Below are positions 26,376 through 35,654 of a stretch of DNA of 64,000 nt, piece by piece (position 1 is the first letter of the stretch; each line of letters opens with the position of its first letter). The stretch covers positions 124,001 through 188,000 of the forward strand of contig JAILZT010000007.1 in the NCBI GenBank assembly GCA_023512345.1. Reading direction: 5' to 3'. The notes below the pieces were generated by a model. It saw only the letters and a program-made list of their open reading frames with translations, searched no databases and had not been told where the DNA came from. Origin of the DNA: Paenibacillus sp. (GTDB lineage Bacteria; Bacillota; Bacilli; Paenibacillales; Paenibacillaceae). The position numbers and the translations under genes are program-made.

Positions 26376-27410
26376 TTGGCTTTTGGCGCCCGCATACTTA
26401 AAACGGGAATGGCAGTAACTTTAGCTCTATACTTATCTGCATTGCTGCAATTTTCATCTCCAGTGGGTGCGGCGATTGCAGCAATTTTTGCAATGCAACC
26501 TTCTATATATCGTTCGTGGCGTTACTTTTTAGACCAAATTCAGACCAGCACCATCGGAGCCGCAATTGCTCTTCTAGGCGGAATGCTGTTATCTAATGAA
26601 CCGATTGTCGTGGGTCTTGTATGTATTCTGGTTATTATGATTAGTATGAAGATGAACCGCGGGGACACTATAGGTCTTACGCTGGTCACAGTAATATCAG
26701 TCATGGAAGCTTCAGGACAGTGGGATTTTGCATTAAATCGTTTTTTGCTCACTCTTACGGGCATTGTCTCAGCGTTTTTAATCAATATTATTGTGTTACC
26801 ACCGAAGCCTCGTAAGCAATACATTCAACAGATTGAGAATGTATTTACGGGTTTATCCTTACTTCTGCGGACGGCTGTCTCCCATGAGATGAAAGAAAGT
26901 GTCTTTCGTGATGAAAAAAGTGCTCTTGAAGGCTCCATTAAATCCCTTGCCGAAAAATATAGTCTGTTCGAAGAGGAACAGAAGCAAATGAGACGTCCAA
27001 AGTACAGCGAAACACGACAAATGGTTGTATACAAAAATTTGCTGGCTACTGTGCAAAAAGGTTTTGAAGTGCTGGAGGCGATCGATCGCCATTATTTCCA
27101 AGCAGAACGTACTGAACAAACTGACATCCTGTTTGATCGTCATCTGGAGCAGCTAATCAAGTATCATGAGCATATATTGCTTAAATTTGAAGATAAGCTA
27201 AAGCCGAACACTACAGATACTCATCTGTTGGGTGAAGATAATGACAGCTTTCTTGAAAGTATAATTATGGGTTATAATACTGAGAAATCCGGTCAACTCC
27301 GACTATCTATTGTCGCAGCGGCTGTGTATGAATATGGTTATCAGTTGGAAAGGCTGGATCGGGTGGCCGATCAAATTAATCGGGTAACTGAGGACAAAGA
27401 TAAGAGTTAG
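26376..27410 (+). CDS. Aromatic acid exporter family (FUSC/YqjA-type) membrane protein
   Basis: 344 aa from TTG 26376, chosen because GGAGG lies at 26364-26368 and relatives begin MAFGAR(V/I)xKTGxAVTLALY; ATG 26304 would add 24 residues. Four to five N-terminal helices (SSPVGAAIAAIFAMQPSIYRSW, IGLTLVTVISVMEASGQW, FLINIIVLPPKPRKQY) are followed by a 180-residue cytoplasmic helical domain. The family is tied to efflux of aromatic carboxylic acids, but the role in Gram-positives is unproven. The helicase gene begins only 37 nt downstream. Confidence 0.85.
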   Translation: MAFGARILKTGMAVTLALYLSALLQFSSPVGAAIAAIFAMQPSIYRSWRYFLDQIQTSTIGAAIALLGGMLLSNEPIVVGLVCILVIMISMKMNRGDTIGLTLVTVISVMEASGQWDFALNRFLLTLTGIVSAFLINIIVLPPKPRKQYIQQIENVFTGLSLLLRTAVSHEMKESVFRDEKSALEGSIKSLAEKYSLFEEEQKQMRRPKYSETRQMVVYKNLLATVQKGFEVLEAIDRHYFQAERTEQTDILFDRHLEQLIKYHEHILLKFEDKLKPNTTDTHLLGEDNDSFLESIIMGYNTEKSGQLRLSIVAAAVYEYGYQLERLDRVADQINRVTEDKDKS

Positions 27411-27447
27411 ACGTAGAATGGCAACCTTTCAAAGGGGATGGAAAATA

Positions 27448-29811
27448 GTGACGAATAATGAAGACCAATGGATAGAAGAGCAAAAAAGAGTCAGTGCAGT
27501 AACCGAACTTTTATCGAGCCGGATACGAGTGCTGTCTGAAGAGCTGGGTCTTCACCGTACTGATGTTGTAGAGATGCGTAAGGACTTTTGGGAAGAGGTT
27601 ACAGTGAACTTTAGCAGTCCGGATGATCTCGGGGAGACATCTACAAGCCTGCGGCAGCAATCCCAAATTCTATCAGAACGTGAACGTCATCATTTGCAGT
27701 CAAGTAAGGCTTTGAAAAAATATAACAAACTCGTAGTTTCTCCCTATTTCGGACGGATAGATTTTACGGAGAAGCCTAATGGTCATACAGAGCAGATCTA
27801 TCTTGGTATTGGATCCTTGATGAAGGATGACGGGACCTTTCTTATTTACGATTGGCGTGCTCCTATTTCGAGTCTATATTACGATGGGGCTCCGGGATCG
27901 GCGGCTTATGAAACACCGGGTGGACTTGTGACCGGCACGATGGATCTGAAACGTCAATTTGTAATTAATGATGGCACCATAGAAGTCATGTTTGATACAG
28001 GTGTGACTATAGGTGATGAATTGCTCCAGCAGGTCCTAAGCCATAACGCCGATGATCGTATGAAGAGCATTGTAGCTACCATTCAAAAGGAACAAAACGC
28101 AATCATCCGAAATGATAAAAGCCGAATGCTAGTGGTTCAGGGCGCTGCGGGTAGCGGAAAGACTTCTGCAGCACTGCAAAGAGTAGCTTATCTCCTTTTT
28201 AAATACCGTGAAGTCCTGCAAGCCGATCAAATGTTGTTATTTTCCCCAAATCCTCTATTTAACAGCTATGTATCTACGGTATTGCCTGAACTGGGTGAGG
28301 AAAATATGCAGCAAACTACATTTCAAATGTACTTGGAGCATAGATTGGGACAAGAGTTTCAATTGGAGGATGTGTTCACGCAGACTGAAAGTCTGCTTAA
28401 TACCCCAGAGTCACCTACAGCAACCTTCCGCAGAGCAGGAATAGCTTATAAATCATCAGTAGCCTTTCTAGATGTGATTCGAGAGTATGTTTATCTGCTG
28501 GAGCATGAAGACATGCAGTTTAAACCGGTAGTCTTTCAAGGGCGCATTGTGGTTAGCAGGGAGGAAATGCTGAAGAAGTTTTATGAGTATGATTCGGCTA
28601 TTAAGCTGGCAAACCGTATCGACTTAATGACAGGTTGGCTGCTCAAAAAAATCTCCGATTTCGGACATGAAGAGCGTGCTGCAAGCTGGGTAGAAGATCA
28701 GATTGAAATGCTGGATTCGGATGAATACCATCGGGCCTATCAGATGATGCTGCGGAAAAAGCGGGGCAAGGGCGAAACGTTCGATGATTATGATACAGAG
28801 AAAGAACTCCTGGGACGTTATATTGTCAGCCAGCGTTTGAAGCCGCTTCGAAGATGGGTCAAACGAGGAAGGTTTGTGGATGTAAAGGGTCTGTACAGCA
28901 CACTATTCACGAATCTTGAGCTCTTCAAACGATTAACTGGCGAACAACCTCTACCGCACGAATGGGATCATATATGCGCACAAACATTAAGTTCTATCCA
29001 TGCCAATGAGCTGTCTTATGAGGATGCCACACCTTTCTTATATTTGAAGGAACTCAGCCAAGGCTTTCGGACCAATACATTGATTCGACATGTTATTGTG
29101 GACGAGGTTCAGGATTATTCTCCATTTCAGCTTGAATTCATACGCAGACTATTCCCTCGTGCCAAAATGACCGTGCTAGGAGATCTCAATCAAGCGATTT
29201 ATGCGCAGGGTGAAGTATTGGGAGATCTGGCCAGCCTCGTTAGTGTGTATGGGAGAGAGAATACGGAAGTCATCTCACTTACACGAAGCTATCGCTCAAC
29301 GTATGAGATTGTAGAATTTACAAGGGCCATGATTCACGGGGGGGAACGAATTATTCCTTTTAACCGCCGAGGTGAAGAACCGCTGGTGAAAGTTGTGTCC
29401 AGTGAACCAGAGCTGCTGGGGGCGGTGGAAGGTGATATTAAAGAGCTGCATTCACGGGGTTTTCACTATGTAGCAGTGATCTGCAAGACAGCAGAGGAGA
29501 GCGCACGGGTCTGTGCTGAATTGGAGGGACGACTTCCAGTAAGGCTGGTTACGAAAGAAACCCCTAATTTTCAAAAGGGAACACTGGTCCTACCGGCTTA
29601 TTTGGCAAAAGGGGTAGAATTCGACGCTGTCATTATTTATGATGGTTCCGCTGAAAGATACAGCCGTGAGAGTGAGCGGAAATTATTTTATACCGCCTGC
29701 ACGAGAGCCATGCATTTACTGCATATTTACAGTCTGGGTGAAGCTAGTCCTTTCTTGCCTTCCTCAAAGGATAAGGTTGAATCGGTCATGGCTGAATCTT
29801 TGCAGGGATAA
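27448..29811 (+). CDS. helD: HelD-type superfamily 1 helicase (RNA polymerase recycling factor)
   Basis: 787 aa. The N-terminal coiled coil (1-70) is the region that in HelD reaches into the RNA polymerase secondary channel. Motor domains follow: Walker A GAAGSGKT (232-239), the Walker B block VIVDEVQDYSPFQ, LGDLNQAIY and RSYRSTYEI; late motifs include AKGVEFDAVIIYDG and YTACTRAMHLLHI. The protein removes stalled RNA polymerase from DNA. Start GTG 27448 has AAGGGG/GGATGG upstream; ATG 27418 lacks an RBS. Likely cotranscribed with the exporter-like gene, and followed by a terminator. Confidence 0.88.
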   Translation: MTNNEDQWIEEQKRVSAVTELLSSRIRVLSEELGLHRTDVVEMRKDFWEEVTVNFSSPDDLGETSTSLRQQSQILSERERHHLQSSKALKKYNKLVVSPYFGRIDFTEKPNGHTEQIYLGIGSLMKDDGTFLIYDWRAPISSLYYDGAPGSAAYETPGGLVTGTMDLKRQFVINDGTIEVMFDTGVTIGDELLQQVLSHNADDRMKSIVATIQKEQNAIIRNDKSRMLVVQGAAGSGKTSAALQRVAYLLFKYREVLQADQMLLFSPNPLFNSYVSTVLPELGEENMQQTTFQMYLEHRLGQEFQLEDVFTQTESLLNTPESPTATFRRAGIAYKSSVAFLDVIREYVYLLEHEDMQFKPVVFQGRIVVSREEMLKKFYEYDSAIKLANRIDLMTGWLLKKISDFGHEERAASWVEDQIEMLDSDEYHRAYQMMLRKKRGKGETFDDYDTEKELLGRYIVSQRLKPLRRWVKRGRFVDVKGLYSTLFTNLELFKRLTGEQPLPHEWDHICAQTLSSIHANELSYEDATPFLYLKELSQGFRTNTLIRHVIVDEVQDYSPFQLEFIRRLFPRAKMTVLGDLNQAIYAQGEVLGDLASLVSVYGRENTEVISLTRSYRSTYEIVEFTRAMIHGGERIIPFNRRGEEPLVKVVSSEPELLGAVEGDIKELHSRGFHYVAVICKTAEESARVCAELEGRLPVRLVTKETPNFQKGTLVLPAYLAKGVEFDAVIIYDGSAERYSRESERKLFYTACTRAMHLLHIYSLGEASPFLPSSKDKVESVMAESLQG

Positions 29812-29828
29812 AAAATTGTTAATACGGA

Positions 29829-29871
29829 TAGACCGTCTTTCGTTTTTACACGAAGGCGGTTTTTTGTTTTT
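29829..29871 (+). terminator. Intrinsic terminator of helD
   Basis: ACCGTCTTTCG / CGAAGGCGGT stem with an 8-nt loop and a TTTTTT tail. Confidence 0.85.
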
Positions 29872-29938
29872 ATGAATAAAGAGGGGGAATTAACCCACAA
29901 TAATGATTACTGTGAACAACGACAAAGGTGGTAAGAAC

Positions 29939-31219
29939 ATGAAGGATAAAAAATGGGATCTGGTTGCGTTAGCCTCCATTCCGCTAATTATGACCCTCGG
30001 GAACTCCATGCTTATACCTATTTTGCCGGACATCTCAAAGGAACTGGGTATTTCAGCTTTTCAAGTCAGTATGTTGATAACGGTATTTGGTTTAGTCGCC
30101 ATAATAATGATTCCTATTGCCGGCTATCTCTCGGACCGTTTTGGTCGAAAAATAGTGATATTACCCAGTCTTATTCTTGCGGGAGCAGGAGGTGCGATAT
30201 GTGTAGCAGCTGCATGGTTTATGGATGGGATTATGGCTTATTGGGTCATCTTGGGAGGGCGCTTTTTGCAGGGGGTCGGAGCCGCAGGTGCTTTTCCAAT
30301 TGTTCTTCCCTTTGTTGGAGATTTGTTCAAAGATGAGAAGGAAGTCAGCAAAAGCTTAGGCATTATTGAAACCTCTAATACGTTCGGTAAAGTTCTTAGT
30401 CCGATTCTAGGGGCTTACCTTGGAACACTTCTGTGGTATGCACCTTTCATAGCCATTCCAATTTTGTGTTTAATTTCTTTCTTATTGGTTTTATTTTTGG
30501 TTAAAAAGCCGGAGGAAGATGAGGATGCTGAGAAGCCTGGAATTCGTGAATTTCTATCAGGTATAAGAGCTGTTTTGCATGAAAAAGGCCGTTGGCTGTA
30601 TGCTATTTTTGCAATTGGCGGTATTTGCATGTTTTTAATCTTTGGAGTTTTGTTTTATTTATCGGAGACACTGGAAATTGTATATCAATTGCATGGGACC
30701 ACTAAAGGTTTCGTACTCGCGATTCCGCTTACCTTGCTGTGCTTGTCTTCTTATGGGGGCGGGAAGATTATCGGACAAAATAAAAGGCTGATGAAATGGA
30801 TCGGATTTACAGGTATGGTTCTAATCACGGCTGCAATGATTATTGCTGGCTTCGGAAAAGGGATCTTCTTTTTACTCAGCTTTCTGAGTTTGGTAGGCAT
30901 TGGGATTGGTGTGGCGCTGCCATGTATGGATGCACTGATTACGGAAGGGATTGATAAGGAAAACCGTGGCACGATCACTTCTCTCTACAGCAGCATGCGC
31001 TTTATCGGGGTGGCTGTAGGTCCACCAGTAGTCTCGCTACTAATGCCTAGAGGACATTGGGTACTGTTTGTCAGCTTGGCTGCTGTTGGAGCAGTAGGTG
31101 GCCTATTAACCTTATTTGCCGTAACCCCCAGTGAGGATCATACCCCTAAAACGAGCGGGAGGCACAAGGACAAGCAAGGGAGAAATATACGTCATATACG
31201 GGGGCAGCGAGCCCGCTAA
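29939..31219 (+). CDS. MFS transporter (YmfD/bacillibactin-exporter-like)
   Basis: 426 aa, twelve-helix drug:H+ antiporter type. The loop 2-3 motif GYLSDRFGRK and the motif C-like GRFLQGVGAAGAFPIVLPF (helices 4-5) are clear, as is the second-half GIGIGVALPCMDALITEG. The overall look resembles Bacillus YmfD/YitZ exporters, but the substrate is not determinable. Start ATG 29939 has AAAGGTGG upstream; an in-frame ATG at 29903 has no RBS. Its stop codon abuts the convergent MFS gene's stop with no gap. Confidence 0.87.
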   Translation: MKDKKWDLVALASIPLIMTLGNSMLIPILPDISKELGISAFQVSMLITVFGLVAIIMIPIAGYLSDRFGRKIVILPSLILAGAGGAICVAAAWFMDGIMAYWVILGGRFLQGVGAAGAFPIVLPFVGDLFKDEKEVSKSLGIIETSNTFGKVLSPILGAYLGTLLWYAPFIAIPILCLISFLLVLFLVKKPEEDEDAEKPGIREFLSGIRAVLHEKGRWLYAIFAIGGICMFLIFGVLFYLSETLEIVYQLHGTTKGFVLAIPLTLLCLSSYGGGKIIGQNKRLMKWIGFTGMVLITAAMIIAGFGKGIFFLLSFLSLVGIGIGVALPCMDALITEGIDKENRGTITSLYSSMRFIGVAVGPPVVSLLMPRGHWVLFVSLAAVGAVGGLLTLFAVTPSEDHTPKTSGRHKDKQGRNIRHIRGQRAR

Positions 31220-32416
31220 TCAAATATGTGTATACGGCTTGCGTTGCTTGTTCTGACTTCGGAGCACTATCAAATAAACTACCAGTAGCATACCGGGAGC
31301 CAATGCAGAAAAACGATACATGACAGCATAGCTGGTGAATGTAGCGATGGAGCCGAGGAGCATAGTACCTACTGCTACCCCAAAATCTAAGGAATTCAGG
31401 AACATACCGTTAGCCATCCCCCGTTGACGGGGTTCAACTGACTGAATCATCCAGGTCTGGAGAGTAGGCTGCATAGATCCGAAGCCGATACCATAGCAGA
31501 GTGCAGCTGGAAAGAGTGCGGCAGTTGATGAGGCAAAGGACAGCAGCAAGAGTCCGCCTATAATAAACAGACTGCCAGGGATGAGAAGGGCTTTGGGGCC
31601 GAAGCGGTCATATATTTTCCCTGAGAAAGGTCTTACGACAACAATGGCAACGGCATTGAATAGAAAAAAGTAAGCGATATGCTCTAGGTGTTGTTCAGAA
31701 CCATATAGGGCTAAGAAACCTAATAACCCTCCATAAGAAATGGAAAGAAGAAAGTTCAGCATACAGGGGAGAAACAGCTTTCGGCTAATTCCAGATTGGC
31801 TTCCGGATTCTGCGGCAATCATGGGAGGCTCTATATGATGAGATGGCAGTGATGAAGCCAAACGATAACCGAGAGGGATAATAAGCACAATTACTGCAGC
31901 TGTACATATAAGTAAAGAACTGAAGCCGGGACCCTGCAGCAGGCTCAGTCCGATCAAAGGCCCAGCCGACATAGCTAAGCTAGTGGACAACCCGAAGTAT
32001 CCCATTCCTTCACCCATACGGCGCAGTGGGATAACATCAGAGGCCATTGTCGGGAAGGCTGTACTGGCCATACCAAACCCAATACCAAAAAGTATACGTA
32101 GAAGCAAAAGGATAACTATGTTGTCTGCTAAGAAGTAACCTATCACAGCTGTAAGAATGACCGAAAGCCCAAGGAAAATCAACAAATTACGCCCGCCTTT
32201 TTCCATAGCTTTGGCAGAGAACAGGCGTGAAGCAATGGCACTAAGTGCAAACAGGCTGGTTACAAGACTAATCTGCAGAGGCGTGGCTTGCAAAGTTTCC
32301 TTGGCATATGCGGGCAAGGTAGATAGTGTCATCTGCAAACCCATGAATAAGAATAGGTTGCAGCAGGTCAGTAATATAAAGGATTGTGTCCATAGTCGTT
32401 CTGTAGTTTTGTTCAC
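31220..32416 (-). CDS. MFS transporter
   Basis: 398 aa, twelve predicted helices. Features: FMGLQMTLSTLPAYAKETL in the first helix, SRLFSAKAMEKGGRN (loop 2-3 motif variant), RILFGIGFGMASTAFPTMASDVIPLRRMGEGMGYFG, and RPFSGKIYDRFGPK in the repeat half. The YwoG/YfcJ-like SLALSAGPLIG type is probable. It lies 12 nt behind a marR-type repressor gene, so it is likely the efflux target of that regulator. Substrate unknown. Confidence 0.88.
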   Translation of the reverse strand: MNKTTERLWTQSFILLTCCNLFLFMGLQMTLSTLPAYAKETLQATPLQISLVTSLFALSAIASRLFSAKAMEKGGRNLLIFLGLSVILTAVIGYFLADNIVILLLLRILFGIGFGMASTAFPTMASDVIPLRRMGEGMGYFGLSTSLAMSAGPLIGLSLLQGPGFSSLLICTAAVIVLIIPLGYRLASSLPSHHIEPPMIAAESGSQSGISRKLFLPCMLNFLLSISYGGLLGFLALYGSEQHLEHIAYFFLFNAVAIVVVRPFSGKIYDRFGPKALLIPGSLFIIGGLLLLSFASSTAALFPAALCYGIGFGSMQPTLQTWMIQSVEPRQRGMANGMFLNSLDFGVAVGTMLLGSIATFTSYAVMYRFSALAPGMLLVVYLIVLRSQNKQRKPYTHI

Positions 32417-32428
32417 AGGTGCATTCTC

Positions 32429-32872
32429 CTATTCATGAGGGGTATTTTCTGTGTTGTGATAGATCAGATTTAACATCTCGCGCAGCTCTTGAATTTGTTG
32501 CGGCTGCAAACCCTCAATTGCTGCCGTTATATTCTCTTGCTCTAAAGGAAGTGTTGTCTCTATTAACGCCTTACCCTGTTCTGTTGCATAGACCTGAAAG
32601 GCGCGTCGATCGTTTGAACTCATTAATTTTGTAACAAAACCTTTTTTTTGCAGCAGTTCTACAATTCGTGCTGTGGTAGGTTGATCTTTACCTACTGCTG
32701 AGGCGACTTCCTTTTGGTTAATACCTTCCTGACCAGCGATCATAAATAGTACAGACCACTGTTCTGGAGTAATGTCATAGGGCTTGAGTGCACGCGCGAA
32801 TAAGTTCGTGACTCTACGGTAGGCGGCGCCCAGCATGAAACCCAAAAATTGATGTGGAGTGGGATTGTTCAT
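32429..32872 (-). CDS. MarR family transcriptional repressor
   Basis: 147 aa from ATG 32872 (MNNPTPHQFLGF). Winged helix: ITPEQWSVLFMIAGQEGINQKEVASAVGKDQPTTARIVELLQKKGFVTK, then the wing SSNDRRAFQVYATEQGKAL. It probably represses its own promoter and the downstream MFS gene (12-nt gap). A perfect palindrome TTGTTATAACAA overlaps the promoter, as expected of autoregulation. The open frame extends to 32938, but that upstream part holds the promoter. Confidence 0.9.
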   Translation of the reverse strand: MNNPTPHQFLGFMLGAAYRRVTNLFARALKPYDITPEQWSVLFMIAGQEGINQKEVASAVGKDQPTTARIVELLQKKGFVTKLMSSNDRRAFQVYATEQGKALIETTLPLEQENITAAIEGLQPQQIQELREMLNLIYHNTENTPHE

Positions 32873-32898
32873 GGATTTGCAGGTCCTCTCTAAAGTAA

Positions 32899-32938
32899 TT
32901 GTTATAACAAGTATATGTATGACAAGTATTTTAGTCAA
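32899..32938 (-). promoter_or_regulatory. Promoter and MarR operator of the marR-MFS operon
   Basis: Minus strand: TTGACT (32938-32933), 17-bp spacer, TATACT (32915-32910), then the perfect 12-bp palindrome TTGTTATAACAA (32899-32910) at the start site. The element TACTTGT is also repeated twice in the spacer and -10 region. Confidence 0.75.
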
Positions 32939-32964
32939 GATAAGATAACTTGATGAACAAAAAC

Positions 32965-33013
32965 AAAAGGCTGTCTCCCAAGCAGAAGAATCTACTTGAG
33001 GGACAGCCTTTTG
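32965..33013. terminator. Hairpin with terminator character
   Basis: AAAAGGCTGTC near 32965 pairs with GACAGCCTTTT near 33002-33012; loop of about 26 nt. Lies 93 nt upstream of the marR-type start codon and about 160 nt beyond the aldolase stop. Confidence 0.6.
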
Positions 33014-33025
33014 GTCTATTTCAAA

Positions 33026-33065
33026 ATATCAGAAAGTATAAATTTTACGGTATACTTTCTGATAT
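33026..33065. repeat. Perfect 15-bp inverted repeat
   Basis: ATATCAGAAAGTATA (33026-33040) and TATACTTTCTGATAT (33051-33065) are exact reverse complements around a 10-nt loop. No T run. Part of a compact block of hairpins (32965-33155). Confidence 0.7.
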
Positions 33066-33130
33066 TTCTACGAGAAACGGATACCTGAAAGCGATACGGA
33101 GTACCGCTGCTTCGGAAGCATAGGCTCCCA

Positions 33131-33155
33131 TTAAAGACGGCAAAGCCGTTTCTTC
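33131..33155 (-). terminator. Intrinsic terminator of the aldolase gene
   Basis: On the minus strand AAACGGC TTT GCCGTCTTTAAT, about 15 nt past the stop codon. Confidence 0.65.
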
Positions 33156-33169
33156 TTGGGTTATTTATC

Positions 33170-33817
33170 TTAAGCTTGTGGTACCGATTCCCAGTCCTTC
33201 AAGAAACGCTCAATACCATTATCGGTAAGTGGATGTTTCCAAAGTGAAGGTAATAGGGAGCCCGGGATGGTAGCAATATGTGCTCCAGCGATAGCAGCCT
33301 GCTCAACATGGGCAATATTACGGATACTTGCTGCAATAATTTCTGAAGTCATGCCATAATTGGTTAGAATAGTCTTCAAATCCTTGATAAGCTTCATGCC
33401 ATCTACGCCAATATCATCCAAACGGCCTACAAAAGGGCTGATGTAAGTAGCTCCAGCTTTGGCGGCCATAAGACCTTGAGCTGCGGAGAAAACCAGTGTA
33501 ACGTTAGTTTTGATCCCTTTTTTAGTAAGCTCATAACAAGCTTCCAAGCCATCTTCGGTCATTGGCAGCTTAATCACTACATTGGGTGCCCACTCGGCGA
33601 TTTCATAAGCTTCTTTAAGCATATCTTCTGCTTTTAGTCCAATAACTTCAGCGCTTACAGGACCTGGTACGATCGCAACGATCTCTTTAATTACGTCTTT
33701 GAATAGTCTGCCTTCTTTAGCGATCAACGACGGGTTTGTCGTTACGCCATCCACTAATCCTAGGCGGGTAATACGTTTGATTTCCTCGATATTTCCGGTG
33801 TCCAAGAAAAATTTCAT
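33170..33817 (-). CDS. fsa: Transaldolase-like fructose-6-phosphate aldolase
   Basis: 215 aa, the short transaldolase (MipB/TalC/Fsa) type. [13 protein letters not shown] at the start, [20 protein letters not shown], the Schiff-base lysine K83 in NVVIKLPMT, and [18 protein letters not shown] all fit. It acts in the non-oxidative pentose phosphate pathway or cleaves fructose 6-phosphate; the two activities are hard to separate by sequence. Start ATG 33817 has GGGAGG upstream; an in-frame ATG at 33856 lacks an RBS. Confidence 0.92.
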   Translation of the reverse strand: MKFFLDTGNIEEIKRITRLGLVDGVTTNPSLIAKEGRLFKDVIKEIVAIVPGPVSAEVIGLKAEDMLKEAYEIAEWAPNVVIKLPMTEDGLEACYELTKKGIKTNVTLVFSAAQGLMAAKAGATYISPFVGRLDDIGVDGMKLIKDLKTILTNYGMTSEIIAASIRNIAHVEQAAIAGAHIATIPGSLLPSLWKHPLTDNGIERFLKDWESVPQA

Positions 33818-34098
33818 TTCAGGTAATCCTCCCTTGATTTCCATATGGATTGACAAGCAGCGTTCTAAAATCCATTATGAGACATGTCCAGCAAAGTTTC
33901 AACTGTTAATTTGAATATTTCAAAATAACTTTATAGAGTTGGTATCGCTTACTCTTGTTATAAACAGAAGTCAAAAAAAGATTGGAGACTTCATATTCGG
34001 GTTAATGTAATAAAAATCCTTATTTCCGCTGGGGTCTCATCGTGATAATATATACTCGGTGTAGTTAGTTATCCATGAAGCGGGATGGTGGCGGACGA

Positions 34099-34560
34099 AT
34101 GATGTATGTATTGTTAGCTGTCGTATTCTTATTACTAGGAGTAGGTGGAATATTAGCCTATAAGAATAGTAAATTAATAACTAATATATATGGTGGTGGA
34201 TCTGGACCCCGCCGTTCTTCACTAATGTATTCTGTATATAATCATTCTACATTTGATGCCCAATCAGAGGCTGTTCAGCTGTTTCAAGTTATCGTTCCCT
34301 CGGGGATTAATGGAATTCATTCTGTTGAAAATGTAGGAACAACACTAATCCTTTGCAGAGTGTCAGAAGGGAAGGGGGAGTTGATTCTGGCAGACGCGCA
34401 GAGCTGGATGCTGAACAACATTAGACAAGCTGCAATCACAGGTGTCCCCATCCAACATGAAGCTTTTGCAGATAATGCCCTTAGCAACGGAGAGAGAATG
34501 TTAATCGTGAATTTAGAGGAAGCCGTAAAGGAGGCAGCCAATCTTGCAAATCATCATTAA
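34099..34560 (+). CDS. Small membrane-anchored protein of unknown function
   Basis: About 153 aa. One membrane helix (MMYVLLAVVFLLLGVGGILAY) is followed by a basic, Gly-rich segment and a soluble domain of about 100 residues (FQVIVPSGINGIHSVENVGTTLILCRVSEG). I do not recognise it. The start (ATG 34099, or 34075 for a longer form) is uncertain because neither has a strong RBS. The last 17 nt overlap the macrodomain gene and hold its RBS, so the two are translationally coupled. Confidence 0.7.
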   Translation: MMYVLLAVVFLLLGVGGILAYKNSKLITNIYGGGSGPRRSSLMYSVYNHSTFDAQSEAVQLFQVIVPSGINGIHSVENVGTTLILCRVSEGKGELILADAQSWMLNNIRQAAITGVPIQHEAFADNALSNGERMLIVNLEEAVKEAANLANHH

Positions 34561-35098
34561 CAATGTAACGATAACCACAACTCAAAGTGATATTACGAAA
34601 TGGCAAGGGGATATCATTGTTAATGCATCGAATTCGGGGCTGTTTGGCGGCGGTGGGGTGGATGGAGCCATTCACCGAGCCGGAGGACCACGAATAGCTG
34701 AGGAATGTGCATTGATTCGGCAGAAGCAAGGAGGGTGCCTCCCAGGTGAAGCTGCTCTTACCACTGCTGGTATGCTGTCAGCTCGTTTCATCATACATAC
34801 CGTGGGACCCATCTGGAAGGGTGGGGGAGGCGGAGAGGTGAATATTCTAGCTAAATGCTACCGCAACAGTCTGGAGCTCGCTTGTTCCCGAGAAGCGCAT
34901 AGCATTGCCTTTCCTAATATTAGTACGGGTATTTACAGATTTCCCAAAGTATTGGCGAGTAAGACAGCTATAGAAACCGTAATTCAGTATGTACAAGAGC
35001 ATCAATCCGAGGCGTTATCTCTCCGAAATATAGACTTTATTTGTTATGATCGGGAGAATGCAGAATTGTATGTAGAGGAACTTAAGAATTATAATTAG
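34544..35098 (+). CDS. Macrodomain protein (O-acetyl-ADP-ribose deacetylase type)
   Basis: 184 aa from TTG 34544, with AAAGGAGG at 34527-34534. The macro fold is marked by DIIVNASNSGLFGGGGVDGAIHRAGG (ADP-ribose-binding loop with the Asn/Asp pair), PGEAALTTAGMLSARFIIHTVGPIWKGG and SIAFPNISTGIYRFPK (phosphate-binding loop). Such MacroD/YmdB-type enzymes remove O-acetyl- or protein-linked ADP-ribose. Translationally coupled to the small membrane protein upstream, which suggests a shared function. Confidence 0.92.
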   Translation: MQIIINNVTITTTQSDITKWQGDIIVNASNSGLFGGGGVDGAIHRAGGPRIAEECALIRQKQGGCLPGEAALTTAGMLSARFIIHTVGPIWKGGGGGEVNILAKCYRNSLELACSREAHSIAFPNISTGIYRFPKVLASKTAIETVIQYVQEHQSEALSLRNIDFICYDRENAELYVEELKNYN

Positions 35099-35147
35099 CC
35101 TAATAGATCTCAGTCATTCATAACAACAGGCTTGGAGGGGGAAGTTA

Positions 35148-35639
35148 GTGATACCAGTAACTGATTTGAGTTTTCTTATCGTTGATCCAGAAAATCCGGA
35201 TCTTAGAGCGCTTATTGATCTTTTGGACGAAGATCTGAAGAAGCGTTATCCTCATGAGAACATCTATGGGGTGGATTTTGAGGATCCAAAGGTTAGAGAA
35301 ATGACTTTTGTGGTAGCTTATCTCAACGGAAAGCCGGTGGGTTGCGGGGGATTGCGGCCTCTGGATGATTTGGAGCTTGAGACAAAAGCGATGGAGCTGA
35401 AGCGCTTTTATGTAGACCCTAACTCACGTAAGATGGGGATAGCTACAAAAATGCTGCTCTTCCTTGAGGGAAAAGCAGTAGCAGCAGGGTATAGTGAAAT
35501 TAGGCTCGAGACAGGAATTCCTCAACCGGAAGCCATTGCGCTCTATGTCAAACATGGCTACCAGCCTATTGACCTTTACGGCCAATATGTAGGTGATCCA
35601 GATAGTCTTTGCTTCGGGAAATCGCTTGGAGAAAACTAA
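35148..35639 (+). CDS. GNAT family N-acetyltransferase
   Basis: 163 aa from GTG 35148 (GGAGGGGG upstream). The acetyl-CoA-binding motif A is ELKRFYVDPNSRKMGIATKMLLFLE, preceded by the GCGGLR turn and followed by ETGIPQPEAIALYVKHGYQPI. Substrate unknown. It lies 49 nt after the macrodomain gene and may belong to the same transcript. Confidence 0.9.
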   Translation: MIPVTDLSFLIVDPENPDLRALIDLLDEDLKKRYPHENIYGVDFEDPKVREMTFVVAYLNGKPVGCGGLRPLDDLELETKAMELKRFYVDPNSRKMGIATKMLLFLEGKAVAAGYSEIRLETGIPQPEAIALYVKHGYQPIDLYGQYVGDPDSLCFGKSLGEN

Positions 35640-35654
35640 ACTTCAGACTTAATC

